In this document: positions 8,221 through 14,203 of the stretch, in pieces
Numbering within the stretch: position 1 is the first letter of the stretch
How the letters are laid out: each line of letters starts with the position of its first letter
NCBI GenBank assembly: GCA_001303225.1
Contig: LJNI01000046.1
Location: 1-14,203, forward strand
DNA: 14,203 bases
From: a candidate division TA06 bacterium DG_78
GTDB lineage: Bacteria; Hydrothermota; Tepidihabitantia; SM23-42
Reading direction: 5' to 3'
Program-made: the position numbers and the translations under genes
Notes under the pieces: model-generated
Seen by the model: only the letters and a program-made list of their open reading frames with translations
The model's database searches: none
What the model was told of the DNA's origin: nothing

Positions 8221-8376
8221 TTACGAAAAATAGCAATTTTTGGCGATTATTTAATGTAGTGGTTTAAGATGAAAAAAAGGATTTTTTTAATTGGTCTGTC
8301 CAGAGAAAGCTTATAAATATTGATGTTGCGGATCGATGAAGCTTATACCTTTGGAAATAAAGGAAAAATTGACCCC

Positions 8377-8404
8377 TTGACAAATCAATAATTATTACTA
8401 TAAT
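8377..8404 (+). promoter_or_regulatory. Consensus sigma70-type promoter
   Basis: TTGACA at 8377-8382 and TATAAT at 8399-8404, separated by 16 bases. Both hexamers are perfect consensus. The transcription start is expected near 8411, which gives a leader of about 126 bases before ATG 8537. The start point falls inside a 12-bp palindrome, which suggests repressor control. Confidence 0.82.
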
Positions 8405-8407
8405 ATG

Positions 8408-8419
8408 AGACTTAAGTCT
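8408..8419. repeat. Palindrome copy 1 (candidate operator)
   Basis: AGACTTAAGTCT is a perfect 12-bp palindrome that begins four bases after the -10 box and covers the predicted transcription start. The same core recurs at 8497-8508, 89 bp centre to centre. Position and symmetry fit a dimeric repressor site. No other copy was noticed in the window. Confidence 0.6.
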
Positions 8420-8518
8420 ATGATAAATAATAATTGGATACAGTACGCTTTCTCATGTTATACGACGAGGGAATCATTTTATTTTTTTTCATTACTAGAC
8501 TTAAGTCTAGAGAGGTAA
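8420..8518 (+). CDS. Candidate leader ORF (32 codons, uncertain)
   Basis: An open frame of 32 codons starts at ATG 8420, about nine bases after the predicted transcription start, and ends with TAA at 8516-8518. It spans from the first palindrome copy through the second. The peptide starts 'MINNNWIQYAF' and has an aromatic-rich middle. There is no ribosome site before its ATG, so it would need near-leaderless initiation. A frame of this length is not rare by chance in AT-rich DNA, so it is a candidate only. Confidence 0.2.
   Translation: MINNNWIQYAFSCYTTRESFYFFSLLDLSLER
8495..8510. repeat. Palindrome copy 2, extended (candidate operator)
   Basis: CTAGACTTAAGTCTAG is a perfect 16-bp palindrome containing the same 12-bp core as the copy at the promoter. 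It lies in the leader, 26 bases before the start codon of the secreted-protein gene. The two sites could be bridged by one regulator through a DNA loop. In RNA, the two self-complementary copies could also pair with each other. Confidence 0.6.
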
Positions 8519-8536
8519 ACCTGATAAGAGAGGGAT

Positions 8537-10660
8537 ATGAAAACCAAACTTTTTAATCTGAGAAGTACACTATTATTCCTGCTCGCTGTATATATTAATA
8601 CATCATTTGCCCAGGTCGGTGCCGAGTGTAATCCAACTGGTAATCCGATTGGTGGTGGTGCTGGGTATAGTGATAGCGTCACCATATATAATTACCTCGT
8701 TACAAACAAGACAGAATTGCTCTCAGCACTATCGAGTGCGAGTAACGGTGATATCATTTATATTATCGATCATGCAGAAATTGATATGACTGGAGAACGC
8801 TATAAGAGCATACCTGCCGGCGTTACCTTAGCAAGTGGAAGAGGGAAGGCCTGTGAAGACACAGTATCTCAAGGAGCACTTATTTATACCAATGACATTG
8901 ATGATGAGACCGATCCTTTATTTTATATTGGTGAAGGTTCACGAGTATCTGGTCTGCGATTGCGCGGTCCATTTTGGACAAGTAACAATGATAGCTTTCC
9001 AGTCGACGGATTTAATACTGATGCTATTCGGAGTCATAACCCAGATACTGAAATTGACAATTGTGAATTTTGGGGTTGGAGCCATGCTGCAATTGAATGT
9101 ATGCACGGATCATATCGCATGCATGTACACCATAACTATATCCATAATAACCAACACAGTGGGCATGGCTATGGTGTTACTGTAGGTTCAATACTATCAG
9201 ATTCTTCTGACGTTTTGATCGAGGCTAATCTCTTTGAATTTAGTGGCCACCATGCTATTTGTGCTGCTGGTGATAGTACTTCGAGCTATGAAGCACGTTA
9301 TAACATTTGCTGTGTGCATGGTGAACATCACAGTATTGATCGTCACGGTACGCCTCATGAAGGAGGAGCTGCTGGAAGACGGACAATTATCCACCACAAT
9401 ACGATTAGAAATACGAGTGCTGAGGGTATTTGTATCCGTGGTACGCCTACTGATTCGTGTATAATCTACAATAACTGGTTCTATATGGCTAATCAGGATA
9501 GCGCAGTGTGGTGTTACACTCAAGAAAACGTGGAAGTCTATAATAATCACTATGGTCCTACTCCTCCTCAAGGAACGAGTGAAAAATTGCCTGTGGCAAT
9601 TGCACACACGAATTTGAGCTCTGGTGTTGTTCCGCTCCAGGTTTCGTTTAACGGTACAGGGAGTTATGATCCTGATGGGAATATTACAACGTATTACTGG
9701 GATTTTGGTGATGGTTTAAGACAACGTGGGTCTGAAGTAAGTCACACCTTTAATGAAGTTGGTCGGTATAATGTAGAATTAACGGTCATTGATAACGATG
9801 GTATTCCTATGAAGAATGTTGTTACGGTGACTGTCTATCCGCAGTCAGGGTATCATTTGAGTTTATGGGTGAAAGATAGATATCATGATTCAGGTGCTGG
9901 GTATTACTATAAACAGGTATTCATCGACACACACCTTATTTGGGAAGATGATGTAGCTGGTGATGAAGGTTGGGTTCATATCGTAGAGGATGTTACCGAA
10001 TATGTAGATGGTCGGGATGCAGTGACAATTGCGCTGCAAGTTTCCTGTGTGAAAGATAAACCCGGTGACGTCATTCGTGAGTTCCATCTATTCTGGGATG
10101 ATGTTGCTCTCTTCTGGGCATCTGTTGAAAATGGTGATTTTGAAACGATTGGAGATTGGGAGTATAGCGAACATGGCGTATTTTGGGAAGGAAGGTATCA
10201 TAGCCACGATTGTCGGAGTGGCAATACTGGGTTTCGCATACGCTATCCAATGAACTACACTAATAATGCTGGTAATTGGGCAAGGATTGAACAGACCGTA
10301 GCCATTACAGGTATAGCGGAAAAAAGGGTTTCTCGACCTCTCTGTCAGCTTTCACCACCAATACCAAATCCATCAAATCATGGTGTAGGCATTACTTATC
10401 AACTGTCAGTGCCTAGTGTTATTTCAATCAAACTATATGATAGTAGTGGTAGGATTGTACGGACTTTGGTACAGCGCGAGAAACAACCTGGTTATTATCA
10501 CGTGTACTGGGACCGTAGAGATGACTGTGGCAATCAGGTTGCAGGTGGTGTGTACTTCTATAAATTTGTCGCAGATCCTGGAGGGGTTGCAAATCCTGTA
10601 GGAAATGCAGATGAAGCAAACGTTTATAGTGAAACAGCGAAGGTAGTGATTCTCAAATAA
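8537..10660 (+). CDS. Secreted parallel beta-helix/PKD protein with FlgD-like C-terminus
   Basis: A 707-residue exported protein. Residues 1-25 are a signal peptide: basic start, a hydrophobic 'LLFLLAVYI' core and 'SFAQ' as the probable cleavage site. Residues ~40-345 look like a right-handed parallel beta-helix of the pectate-lyase type, with repeated turns such as 'IDNCEFWG', 'VHHNYIHNN', 'IIHHNTIRN' and 'IIYNNWF'. This part is rich in Cys (11) and His ('CVHGEHHSIDRHG'). A PKD domain follows at 352-436 with WDFGDG at 388-393. Residues ~437-600 form a beta-rich region containing 'VENGDFETIGDWEY', which resembles carbohydrate-binding jelly-rolls. The last ~95 residues are a FlgD-like Ig module ('YDSSGRIVRTLV', 'GGVYFYKF'), seen at the C-terminus of secreted proteins in FCB-group and WOR-3 genomes. 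A polysaccharide lyase, hydrolase or adhesin role is possible, but no catalytic set is certain. GAGAGGG lies just before ATG 8537. Confidence 0.85.
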   Translation: MKTKLFNLRSTLLFLLAVYINTSFAQVGAECNPTGNPIGGGAGYSDSVTIYNYLVTNKTELLSALSSASNGDIIYIIDHAEIDMTGERYKSIPAGVTLASGRGKACEDTVSQGALIYTNDIDDETDPLFYIGEGSRVSGLRLRGPFWTSNNDSFPVDGFNTDAIRSHNPDTEIDNCEFWGWSHAAIECMHGSYRMHVHHNYIHNNQHSGHGYGVTVGSILSDSSDVLIEANLFEFSGHHAICAAGDSTSSYEARYNICCVHGEHHSIDRHGTPHEGGAAGRRTIIHHNTIRNTSAEGICIRGTPTDSCIIYNNWFYMANQDSAVWCYTQENVEVYNNHYGPTPPQGTSEKLPVAIAHTNLSSGVVPLQVSFNGTGSYDPDGNITTYYWDFGDGLRQRGSEVSHTFNEVGRYNVELTVIDNDGIPMKNVVTVTVYPQSGYHLSLWVKDRYHDSGAGYYYKQVFIDTHLIWEDDVAGDEGWVHIVEDVTEYVDGRDAVTIALQVSCVKDKPGDVIREFHLFWDDVALFWASVENGDFETIGDWEYSEHGVFWEGRYHSHDCRSGNTGFRIRYPMNYTNNAGNWARIEQTVAITGIAEKRVSRPLCQLSPPIPNPSNHGVGITYQLSVPSVISIKLYDSSGRIVRTLVQREKQPGYYHVYWDRRDDCGNQVAGGVYFYKFVADPGGVANPVGNADEANVYSETAKVVILK

Positions 10661-10725
10661 TAGAGGAAATTTTGGTACAACGTATAAAATTTTACTAACC
10701 CTCCATTCCTTCCCTCCTCAAAACA

Positions 10726-10754
10726 GAAGCCCCGTACCGTGTGTACAGGGCTTC
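10726..10754. terminator. Bidirectional hairpin terminator
   Basis: Arms 10726-10737 (GAAGCCCCGTAC) and 10743-10754 (GTACAGGGCTTC) pair over 12 positions with one C-A mismatch around a 5-base loop. Short T-rich runs follow: ATACTTTTC on the plus strand, TGTTTTGAG on the minus strand. It lies between convergent genes ending at 10660 and 10776, so it probably ends both transcripts. Confidence 0.8.
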
Positions 10755-10775
10755 ATACTTTTCATACATTGATTA

Positions 10776-12398
10776 CTATCCGCCTCCTAACACTTTAAGC
10801 CGTGCTTCTGTTCTACTCTTATAATCCTTTGCTCCAGTGTGATTTGGATCATGGGTAAGAACCTGTTTAAATATTTTGAGCGCTTGATCGTATTTCTCTG
10901 CAGTGAAGTACGTTACGCCCTTTTTATAGAGCGCTTCAATTTCTGCTTGCGTTATCTTCTTTGGTACGGCTGGAGGTTTTTTTGCGGCAGCGATCCGTGT
11001 CTGCAAGTCACTAATAGACCTCTTCGCTTCGATATGATCCGGATTAAGAGTGAGTACTTTCTGCCAATACTCGATCGCCTTTGCTAATTCATTATTTTGG
11101 GTTCTCGACCGTGCCTCGGCTGCGTAGGTAGCGATGAGTTGTGCACGTTTTGGTTCAATCTGTGTTATGAATTCCATTGCTTCACTATTCTCTGGATCGA
11201 GCGATAGAACCATTTCGAATGCAATTTTTGCTGGATCGAGTTGGTTTTCGAAGAAATAAATTTTACCCTGTTCAAGGTATATTTTTATACTCTGTTCTTT
11301 TTCCCGTAAGGCTGCCTCTCTTCTTAGAGCTTCTTCAGTCTTCGAAAGATTAAAAACTAATTTACTCTGAACACCTGGTTTTACAGAAACCATACTTGTA
11401 TAATCAACATAATCTGGCTTCGATACGATAACTGTGTAATTTCCAACCGATAATATTACTGAAAATGTACCGCCTACTGCTGTATATTTTTTATTTAATT
11501 CTTTAATTTCGACTATTGAATTGTTTAGCAATTTTTTAGAGGTAATATCTTGGACAATGCATTCAATCGTGCCAATTTTCGGTTTCTCAGTCATAAAACG
11601 ATTATTCATCTCAAGACCAAATACATATCTCGGTGAGAATGGTTTGTCACCGAAGAATTGTTCAACCTTTGAAATTGCAAAGGTCGTAGTAAAATATTTG
11701 TGAGTATATTTGATCCCGGTATTTGCATCCCTGCCATCCATTTCCACAATGAATTCTAAACCAATGGGGAGTTTTATAGCACCACCCATAAACACACCAA
11801 ATGCCCAGCCAGAATGGTCTCCTGAATCATACTCATCACCCAATACGAAGAGATCTGTATTGAAAACATGACTCCGTGGTCCATAGCCAACAAACCTACC
11901 ACGACCAAGACCAAACACAAGATTAAAATACGGTGAAATTGATTTCTGTACGGCAACATACCCTGAGAATAATTCAGGAGGCCTACCGCCGCCGTACAAA
12001 GCATAACCTTGTTCTTCTAAAAACCCAATAGTATCTCCTCTTCCAAGGGTTGAGATATGCTGGCTGTACGATATATCATCAACGCCAATAAAGATTGCAG
12101 GCACAAGTTTTTGTTCTTGGATAACGAGATATTTTGCACTTAAAACAAAGGTGTTTGGCGTAAACATGGATATCGCAATTTCACCGCGATTAAATCCATA
12201 TTTCAGAAATACATCAAAATCATTCGGTTCTGCATCAATCTCATCGTATAAGTACGGATCATCACTGAATACAGGTAATGAATATTTAGCTCCGATACTA
12301 AATACTCCCATCATTTCATCCTGTGGAGCAATAGGAATATCAATTAATCCTGAGGTTCTACTTAATTCTGCAAGAAGAAAAAACGTGAGTAAAATCAT
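10776..12398 (-). CDS. Exported beta-barrel-like / PEGA-like / TPR protein
   Basis: A 540-residue protein. A short signal peptide ('MILLTFFLLAELSRTSG') precedes 'GLIDIPIA', a start seen in beta-barrel-type outer-membrane proteins of candidate phyla. Residues ~20-265 alternate polar and hydrophobic residues with many Gly and aromatic residues and could form a barrel (inference). Residues ~276-350 resemble a PEGA or carboxypeptidase-regulatory Ig fold ('GTIECIVQD', 'VGNYTVIVSKPDYVDY'). A charged helical stretch ('EEALRREAALREKEQ') is followed by three TPR-like repeats near 375-408, 422-458 and 491-524, each with a 'LDPEN/LNPDH/HDPNH' turn. TPRs bind protein partners, so a periplasmic scaffold anchored in the outer membrane is plausible. 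ATG 12398 is preceded by GGAGGTG with close spacing; a GTG at 12404 is in frame but overlaps that site. It is convergent with the beta-helix gene and divergent from the kinase gene. No function is established. Confidence 0.8.
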   Translation of the reverse strand: MILLTFFLLAELSRTSGLIDIPIAPQDEMMGVFSIGAKYSLPVFSDDPYLYDEIDAEPNDFDVFLKYGFNRGEIAISMFTPNTFVLSAKYLVIQEQKLVPAIFIGVDDISYSQHISTLGRGDTIGFLEEQGYALYGGGRPPELFSGYVAVQKSISPYFNLVFGLGRGRFVGYGPRSHVFNTDLFVLGDEYDSGDHSGWAFGVFMGGAIKLPIGLEFIVEMDGRDANTGIKYTHKYFTTTFAISKVEQFFGDKPFSPRYVFGLEMNNRFMTEKPKIGTIECIVQDITSKKLLNNSIVEIKELNKKYTAVGGTFSVILSVGNYTVIVSKPDYVDYTSMVSVKPGVQSKLVFNLSKTEEALRREAALREKEQSIKIYLEQGKIYFFENQLDPAKIAFEMVLSLDPENSEAMEFITQIEPKRAQLIATYAAEARSRTQNNELAKAIEYWQKVLTLNPDHIEAKRSISDLQTRIAAAKKPPAVPKKITQAEIEALYKKGVTYFTAEKYDQALKIFKQVLTHDPNHTGAKDYKSRTEARLKVLGGG

Positions 12399-12413
12399 GT
12401 CCACCTCCAGTCT

Positions 12414-12441
12414 ATTATAATAACAATTCTGTATTTGTCAA
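12414..12441 (-). promoter_or_regulatory. Consensus promoter for the TPR protein gene
   Basis: Read on the minus strand, TTGACA (12441-12436) and TATAAT (12419-12414) are separated by 16 bases. The expected start near 12407 lies only about nine bases before ATG 12398 and falls within the GGAGGT ribosome site. The mRNA should therefore have an extremely short leader. Confidence 0.75.
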
Positions 12442-12455
12442 GGCTCTTTTTGAGA

Positions 12456-12465
12456 TTTCCGGAAA
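12456..12465. promoter_or_regulatory. Palindrome between divergent promoters (possible operator)
   Basis: TTTCCGGAAA is a perfect 10-bp palindrome between the -35 boxes of the two divergent promoters. It is enclosed by a looser inverted repeat, CTTTTT (12446-12451) and AAAAAG (12471-12476). The position fits a shared regulator of both genes, but the core is short and could be chance. Confidence 0.35.
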
Positions 12466-12490
12466 GGACTAAAAAGCGCAGACAAAATTA

Positions 12491-12518
12491 TTGACATTGG
12501 AGCAAAGCCAGATAGAAT
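12491..12518 (+). promoter_or_regulatory. Promoter for the kinase-ATPase gene
   Basis: TTGACA at 12491-12496 and TAGAAT at 12513-12518 are separated by 16 bases, the same spacing as the other two promoters here. The expected start near 12525 is about two bases before ATG 12527, which predicts a leaderless mRNA. This agrees with the lack of any ribosome site before that ATG. Confidence 0.65.
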
Positions 12519-12526
12519 TCACTATA

Positions 12527-14203
12527 ATGGAGAGAAATAAGCAAATAGAAAACTATCACATTATCGAAAAAGTTGAGGAGACTAACTACACGATTATTTA
12601 CAAAGTCAAAGATTTTAAGACAAATCCTTTAGTTTTAAAAATTGCTCGTGAGCATAGATGGAATGAGATAATTACGCGAGAATTTAAGATCCTGTCTCAG
12701 TTTAGACATCCTCATGTTGTTCGCGTCCATGATTATGGCAAAGCAGATGGTGATAGGACATTTTTTACTCTCGAGTATATAGAAGGACAGCCGATAAATA
12801 TTCATTTTAAGGGTTATTCAAAGAGGTTGTTATCGGCACTCTTACAAGTTATCGATGGCTTAGGTATGATACACGAAAAGGGGTTTGTACACAGTGATTT
12901 AAAACCCGAACATATTCTCTATGATGCTAAACAAGAGAGAACTGTTCTTATTGATTTTGGTTTTGCCGGAAACATTTCAGAGAAAGTTGAGCAAGCCGGA
13001 ACATTAGGCTATATTGCACCCGAGGTATTTAAGGGTATTAATATTGACTGTCGCGCAGACCTTTATTCATTGGGTATTATAATTTATGAAATTATTACTG
13101 GAACCAACCCAGAAGATTCTGGTAGGCCGATCAAAGGTATATCAGAAGAAATGAATAATATCATCGTTCGTCTTTGCTCTAAAGAACCCGCTGTGAGGCC
13201 GTCGCTCATGGAACTCCAGACTACATTTAGCAAATCTATTCCCACGAGAAAATTGAAAAAAACGTCGTATAAAACCACCCTGCCAAAAACTGGTTTTGTG
13301 AAAATATCTGAAATCTTCAGTCCATTATTAGAGAACAAAGGTAAAACAATCATTCTTTTTGGTGATACTGGTTCTGGGAAGACGAGATTATTAAAAGAAT
13401 TGAAATTCAAATTTTTAATGGATGGTCATGATGTATTATATTATATTCCAGAACAAAGTTTCACTTTTTTCAATAAACTGTGTCGGTTTATTAATTATAC
13501 AATTGTAGATTTCTCAAAATATAAAGATAAATTACAAATGTATGACGAGATTTTAATACAGCTATTAATACTTGCCAAGAATAAACAAATTGTAATAATA
13601 ATTGATGACTGTGAAAGTTTATCAGCTTATGATTTAAATTTATTGCGATATATTGGTTATGGCATAAAAAATTCGAATATCGTATTAATTATAGCGTCAA
13701 AACCCGAAGAGAAAATAGAGAATTTGGGTTTCGACAATATTACTATGAGAACATTCAACGTGGACGAAACGCGCAGGCTTTTAGAGAAGACATTTTTCAA
13801 AATTAAGTCTCAATCACGATTTGCTCAATGGCTCCATGAATATAGCGGCGGGAATCCCCTCTTTATTGTCGAAATCCTTAGTACGCTTTTTGATGACAAT
13901 ATTCTTTACTATCAGGAAGGCTCATGGCGCATTAAAGAGAAGTCGTTAAAAAAAGTTACAATTCCAACCAAAATTGAAGAGTTTCAAAAAAACAGATTAA
14001 AAAAATTGAATACCAGTGAGAAAAAAATCCTAAAATTTATATCACTGTTTAATGCACCGTTAGATGTGAAGATATTTAAGTTTATCGCAGGACCGGAAAT
14101 TTATGTTAGTATTGAACACCTGAAAGCGTACGGTTTACTTAGAGAAGAACTCATTGATAATAGGATCGTCTATACTATTGCCAATAGAATTACAAAGACA
14201 ATT
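12527..14203 (+). CDS. Ser/Thr kinase-like domain fused to AAA/STAND ATPase (PknK-like, 3' partial)
   Basis: The frame runs from ATG 12527 off the window end, showing 559 residues. Residues ~8-235 are a Hanks-type kinase domain: K38 ('LVLKI'), helix-C E52, 'HSDLKPEH' at 122-129 with catalytic D124 and K126, 'DFG' at 143-145, and 'GTLGYIAPE'. Two features are odd. The glycine-rich loop is 'VEETNYT' (16-22) with no glycines, and the metal-binding Asn of HRDLKPEN is H129. The ATPase part starts near 270, with Walker A 'GDTGSGKT' (279-286), Walker B 'IIIDDCE' (357-363) and 'SGGNPLFIVEIL', as in PknK and MalT-like proteins. A winged-helix-like stretch follows at ~500-545. Such proteins usually continue into TPR and sensor or output domains, not visible here. 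The role is probably signalling. Kinase activity is uncertain because of the two losses. ATG 12527 has no ribosome site, and the promoter predicts a leaderless transcript. Confidence 0.88.
   Translation, partial: MERNKQIENYHIIEKVEETNYTIIYKVKDFKTNPLVLKIAREHRWNEIITREFKILSQFRHPHVVRVHDYGKADGDRTFFTLEYIEGQPINIHFKGYSKRLLSALLQVIDGLGMIHEKGFVHSDLKPEHILYDAKQERTVLIDFGFAGNISEKVEQAGTLGYIAPEVFKGINIDCRADLYSLGIIIYEIITGTNPEDSGRPIKGISEEMNNIIVRLCSKEPAVRPSLMELQTTFSKSIPTRKLKKTSYKTTLPKTGFVKISEIFSPLLENKGKTIILFGDTGSGKTRLLKELKFKFLMDGHDVLYYIPEQSFTFFNKLCRFINYTIVDFSKYKDKLQMYDEILIQLLILAKNKQIVIIIDDCESLSAYDLNLLRYIGYGIKNSNIVLIIASKPEEKIENLGFDNITMRTFNVDETRRLLEKTFFKIKSQSRFAQWLHEYSGGNPLFIVEILSTLFDDNILYYQEGSWRIKEKSLKKVTIPTKIEEFQKNRLKKLNTSEKKILKFISLFNAPLDVKIFKFIAGPEIYVSIEHLKAYGLLREELIDNRIVYTIANRITKTI

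Larger units (their letters stand above)
8221..8536. other. Regulatory intergenic region
   Basis: This 316-base gap between the glycan operon and the secreted-protein gene holds a consensus promoter, two copies of a palindrome and a short open frame, each listed separately. Its left part has no gene. It contains two AT-only inverted repeats, AAAAAT/ATTTTT at 8226-8241 and A7/T7 at 8272-8288, which could weakly end the operon transcript but have no GC stem. A 9-base direct repeat AAGCTTATA occurs at 8307-8315 and 8339-8347, 32 bases apart, just upstream of the promoter. Confidence 0.6.

Noticed and set aside
8226..8288. AT-only inverted repeats after the glycan operon as intrinsic terminators
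   Set aside because: Stems have no GC pairs and are six or seven pairs long, so a stable terminator hairpin is not supported. They are mentioned only in the intergenic entry.
9197..9607. Minus-strand open frame of 136 codons, rich in Ser, Thr and Arg
   Set aside because: Antisense shadow of the beta-helix repeat region; the low-complexity composition reflects the repeated Asn/His codons on the other strand.
12523..12528. Perfect TATAAT overlapping the kinase start codon
   Set aside because: The TTGACA is 26 bases away, too far, and transcription would begin inside the gene. TAGAAT at 12513-12518 has the right spacing.
13084..13410. Open frame of 108 codons on the minus strand
   Set aside because: It lies fully inside the kinase-ATPase gene, opposite to the frame that encodes the kinase C-lobe and Walker A motif, and has no recognisable domain.
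1..14203. CRISPR arrays, tRNA or rRNA genes, insertion sequences, phage or defence systems
   Set aside because: No spaced direct repeats, tRNA-like cloverleaf, transposase or other mobile-element motif was recognised on either strand by eye.

Overview
The window looks like a chromosomal segment of an AT-rich bacterium. The most likely source is a lineage of the FCB/WOR-3 type (candidate division WOR-3, KSB1, Cloacimonadota and relatives). This is inferred from a secreted protein ending in a FlgD-like Ig module that closes with 'GGVYFYKF...KVVILK', a beta-barrel/TPR protein starting 'GLIDIP', a PknK-like kinase-ATPase, and Shine-Dalgarno starts with good sigma70-type promoters. No rRNA, tRNA, CRISPR array, insertion sequence or phage gene was seen.

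Region 1 (1-8220, + strand) is one tightly packed, probably co-transcribed surface-glycan biosynthesis cluster. In order: an asparagine-synthase-like amidotransferase (5' end outside the window), a NodB-type polysaccharide deacetylase, a formyltransferase, a second deacetylase-like protein, a FemAB/GNAT-like acyl (aminoacyl) transferase, a DUF354 protein, a GT4 glycosyltransferase, and a bacterial sugar transferase (phosphoglycosyl transferase) with an unusual N-terminus. Genes overlap by a few bases or are separated by 5 to 13 bases, which suggests translational coupling. The sugar transferase may start a lipid-linked glycan and GT4 (perhaps DUF354) may extend it. Deacetylases, formyltransferase, FemAB-like protein and amidotransferase would decorate amino sugars or uronic acids. 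The exact glycan cannot be read from sequence.

Region 2 (8221-8536) is a regulatory gap with a perfect-consensus promoter (TTGACA-16-TATAAT). A 12-bp palindrome, AGACTTAAGTCT, covers the predicted transcription start, and a second copy, extended to 16 bp, lies 89 bp downstream just before the next gene. A 32-codon open frame fills the space between the two copies.

Region 3 (8537-10660, + strand) is one large secreted protein: signal peptide, Cys- and His-rich right-handed beta-helix, PKD domain, beta-sandwich region and FlgD-like C-terminus. It ends at a strong hairpin terminator (10726-10754), shared with the convergent gene.

Region 4 is a divergent pair. On the minus strand (12398-10776) is an exported beta-barrel-like/PEGA-like/TPR protein. 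On the plus strand, from 12527 to beyond the window end, is a Ser/Thr kinase-like domain fused to an AAA/STAND-type ATPase. Its kinase part lacks the glycine-rich loop and the usual metal-binding Asn. Both genes have sigma70-like promoters almost touching their start codons, so a very short or absent 5' leader is predicted for each.
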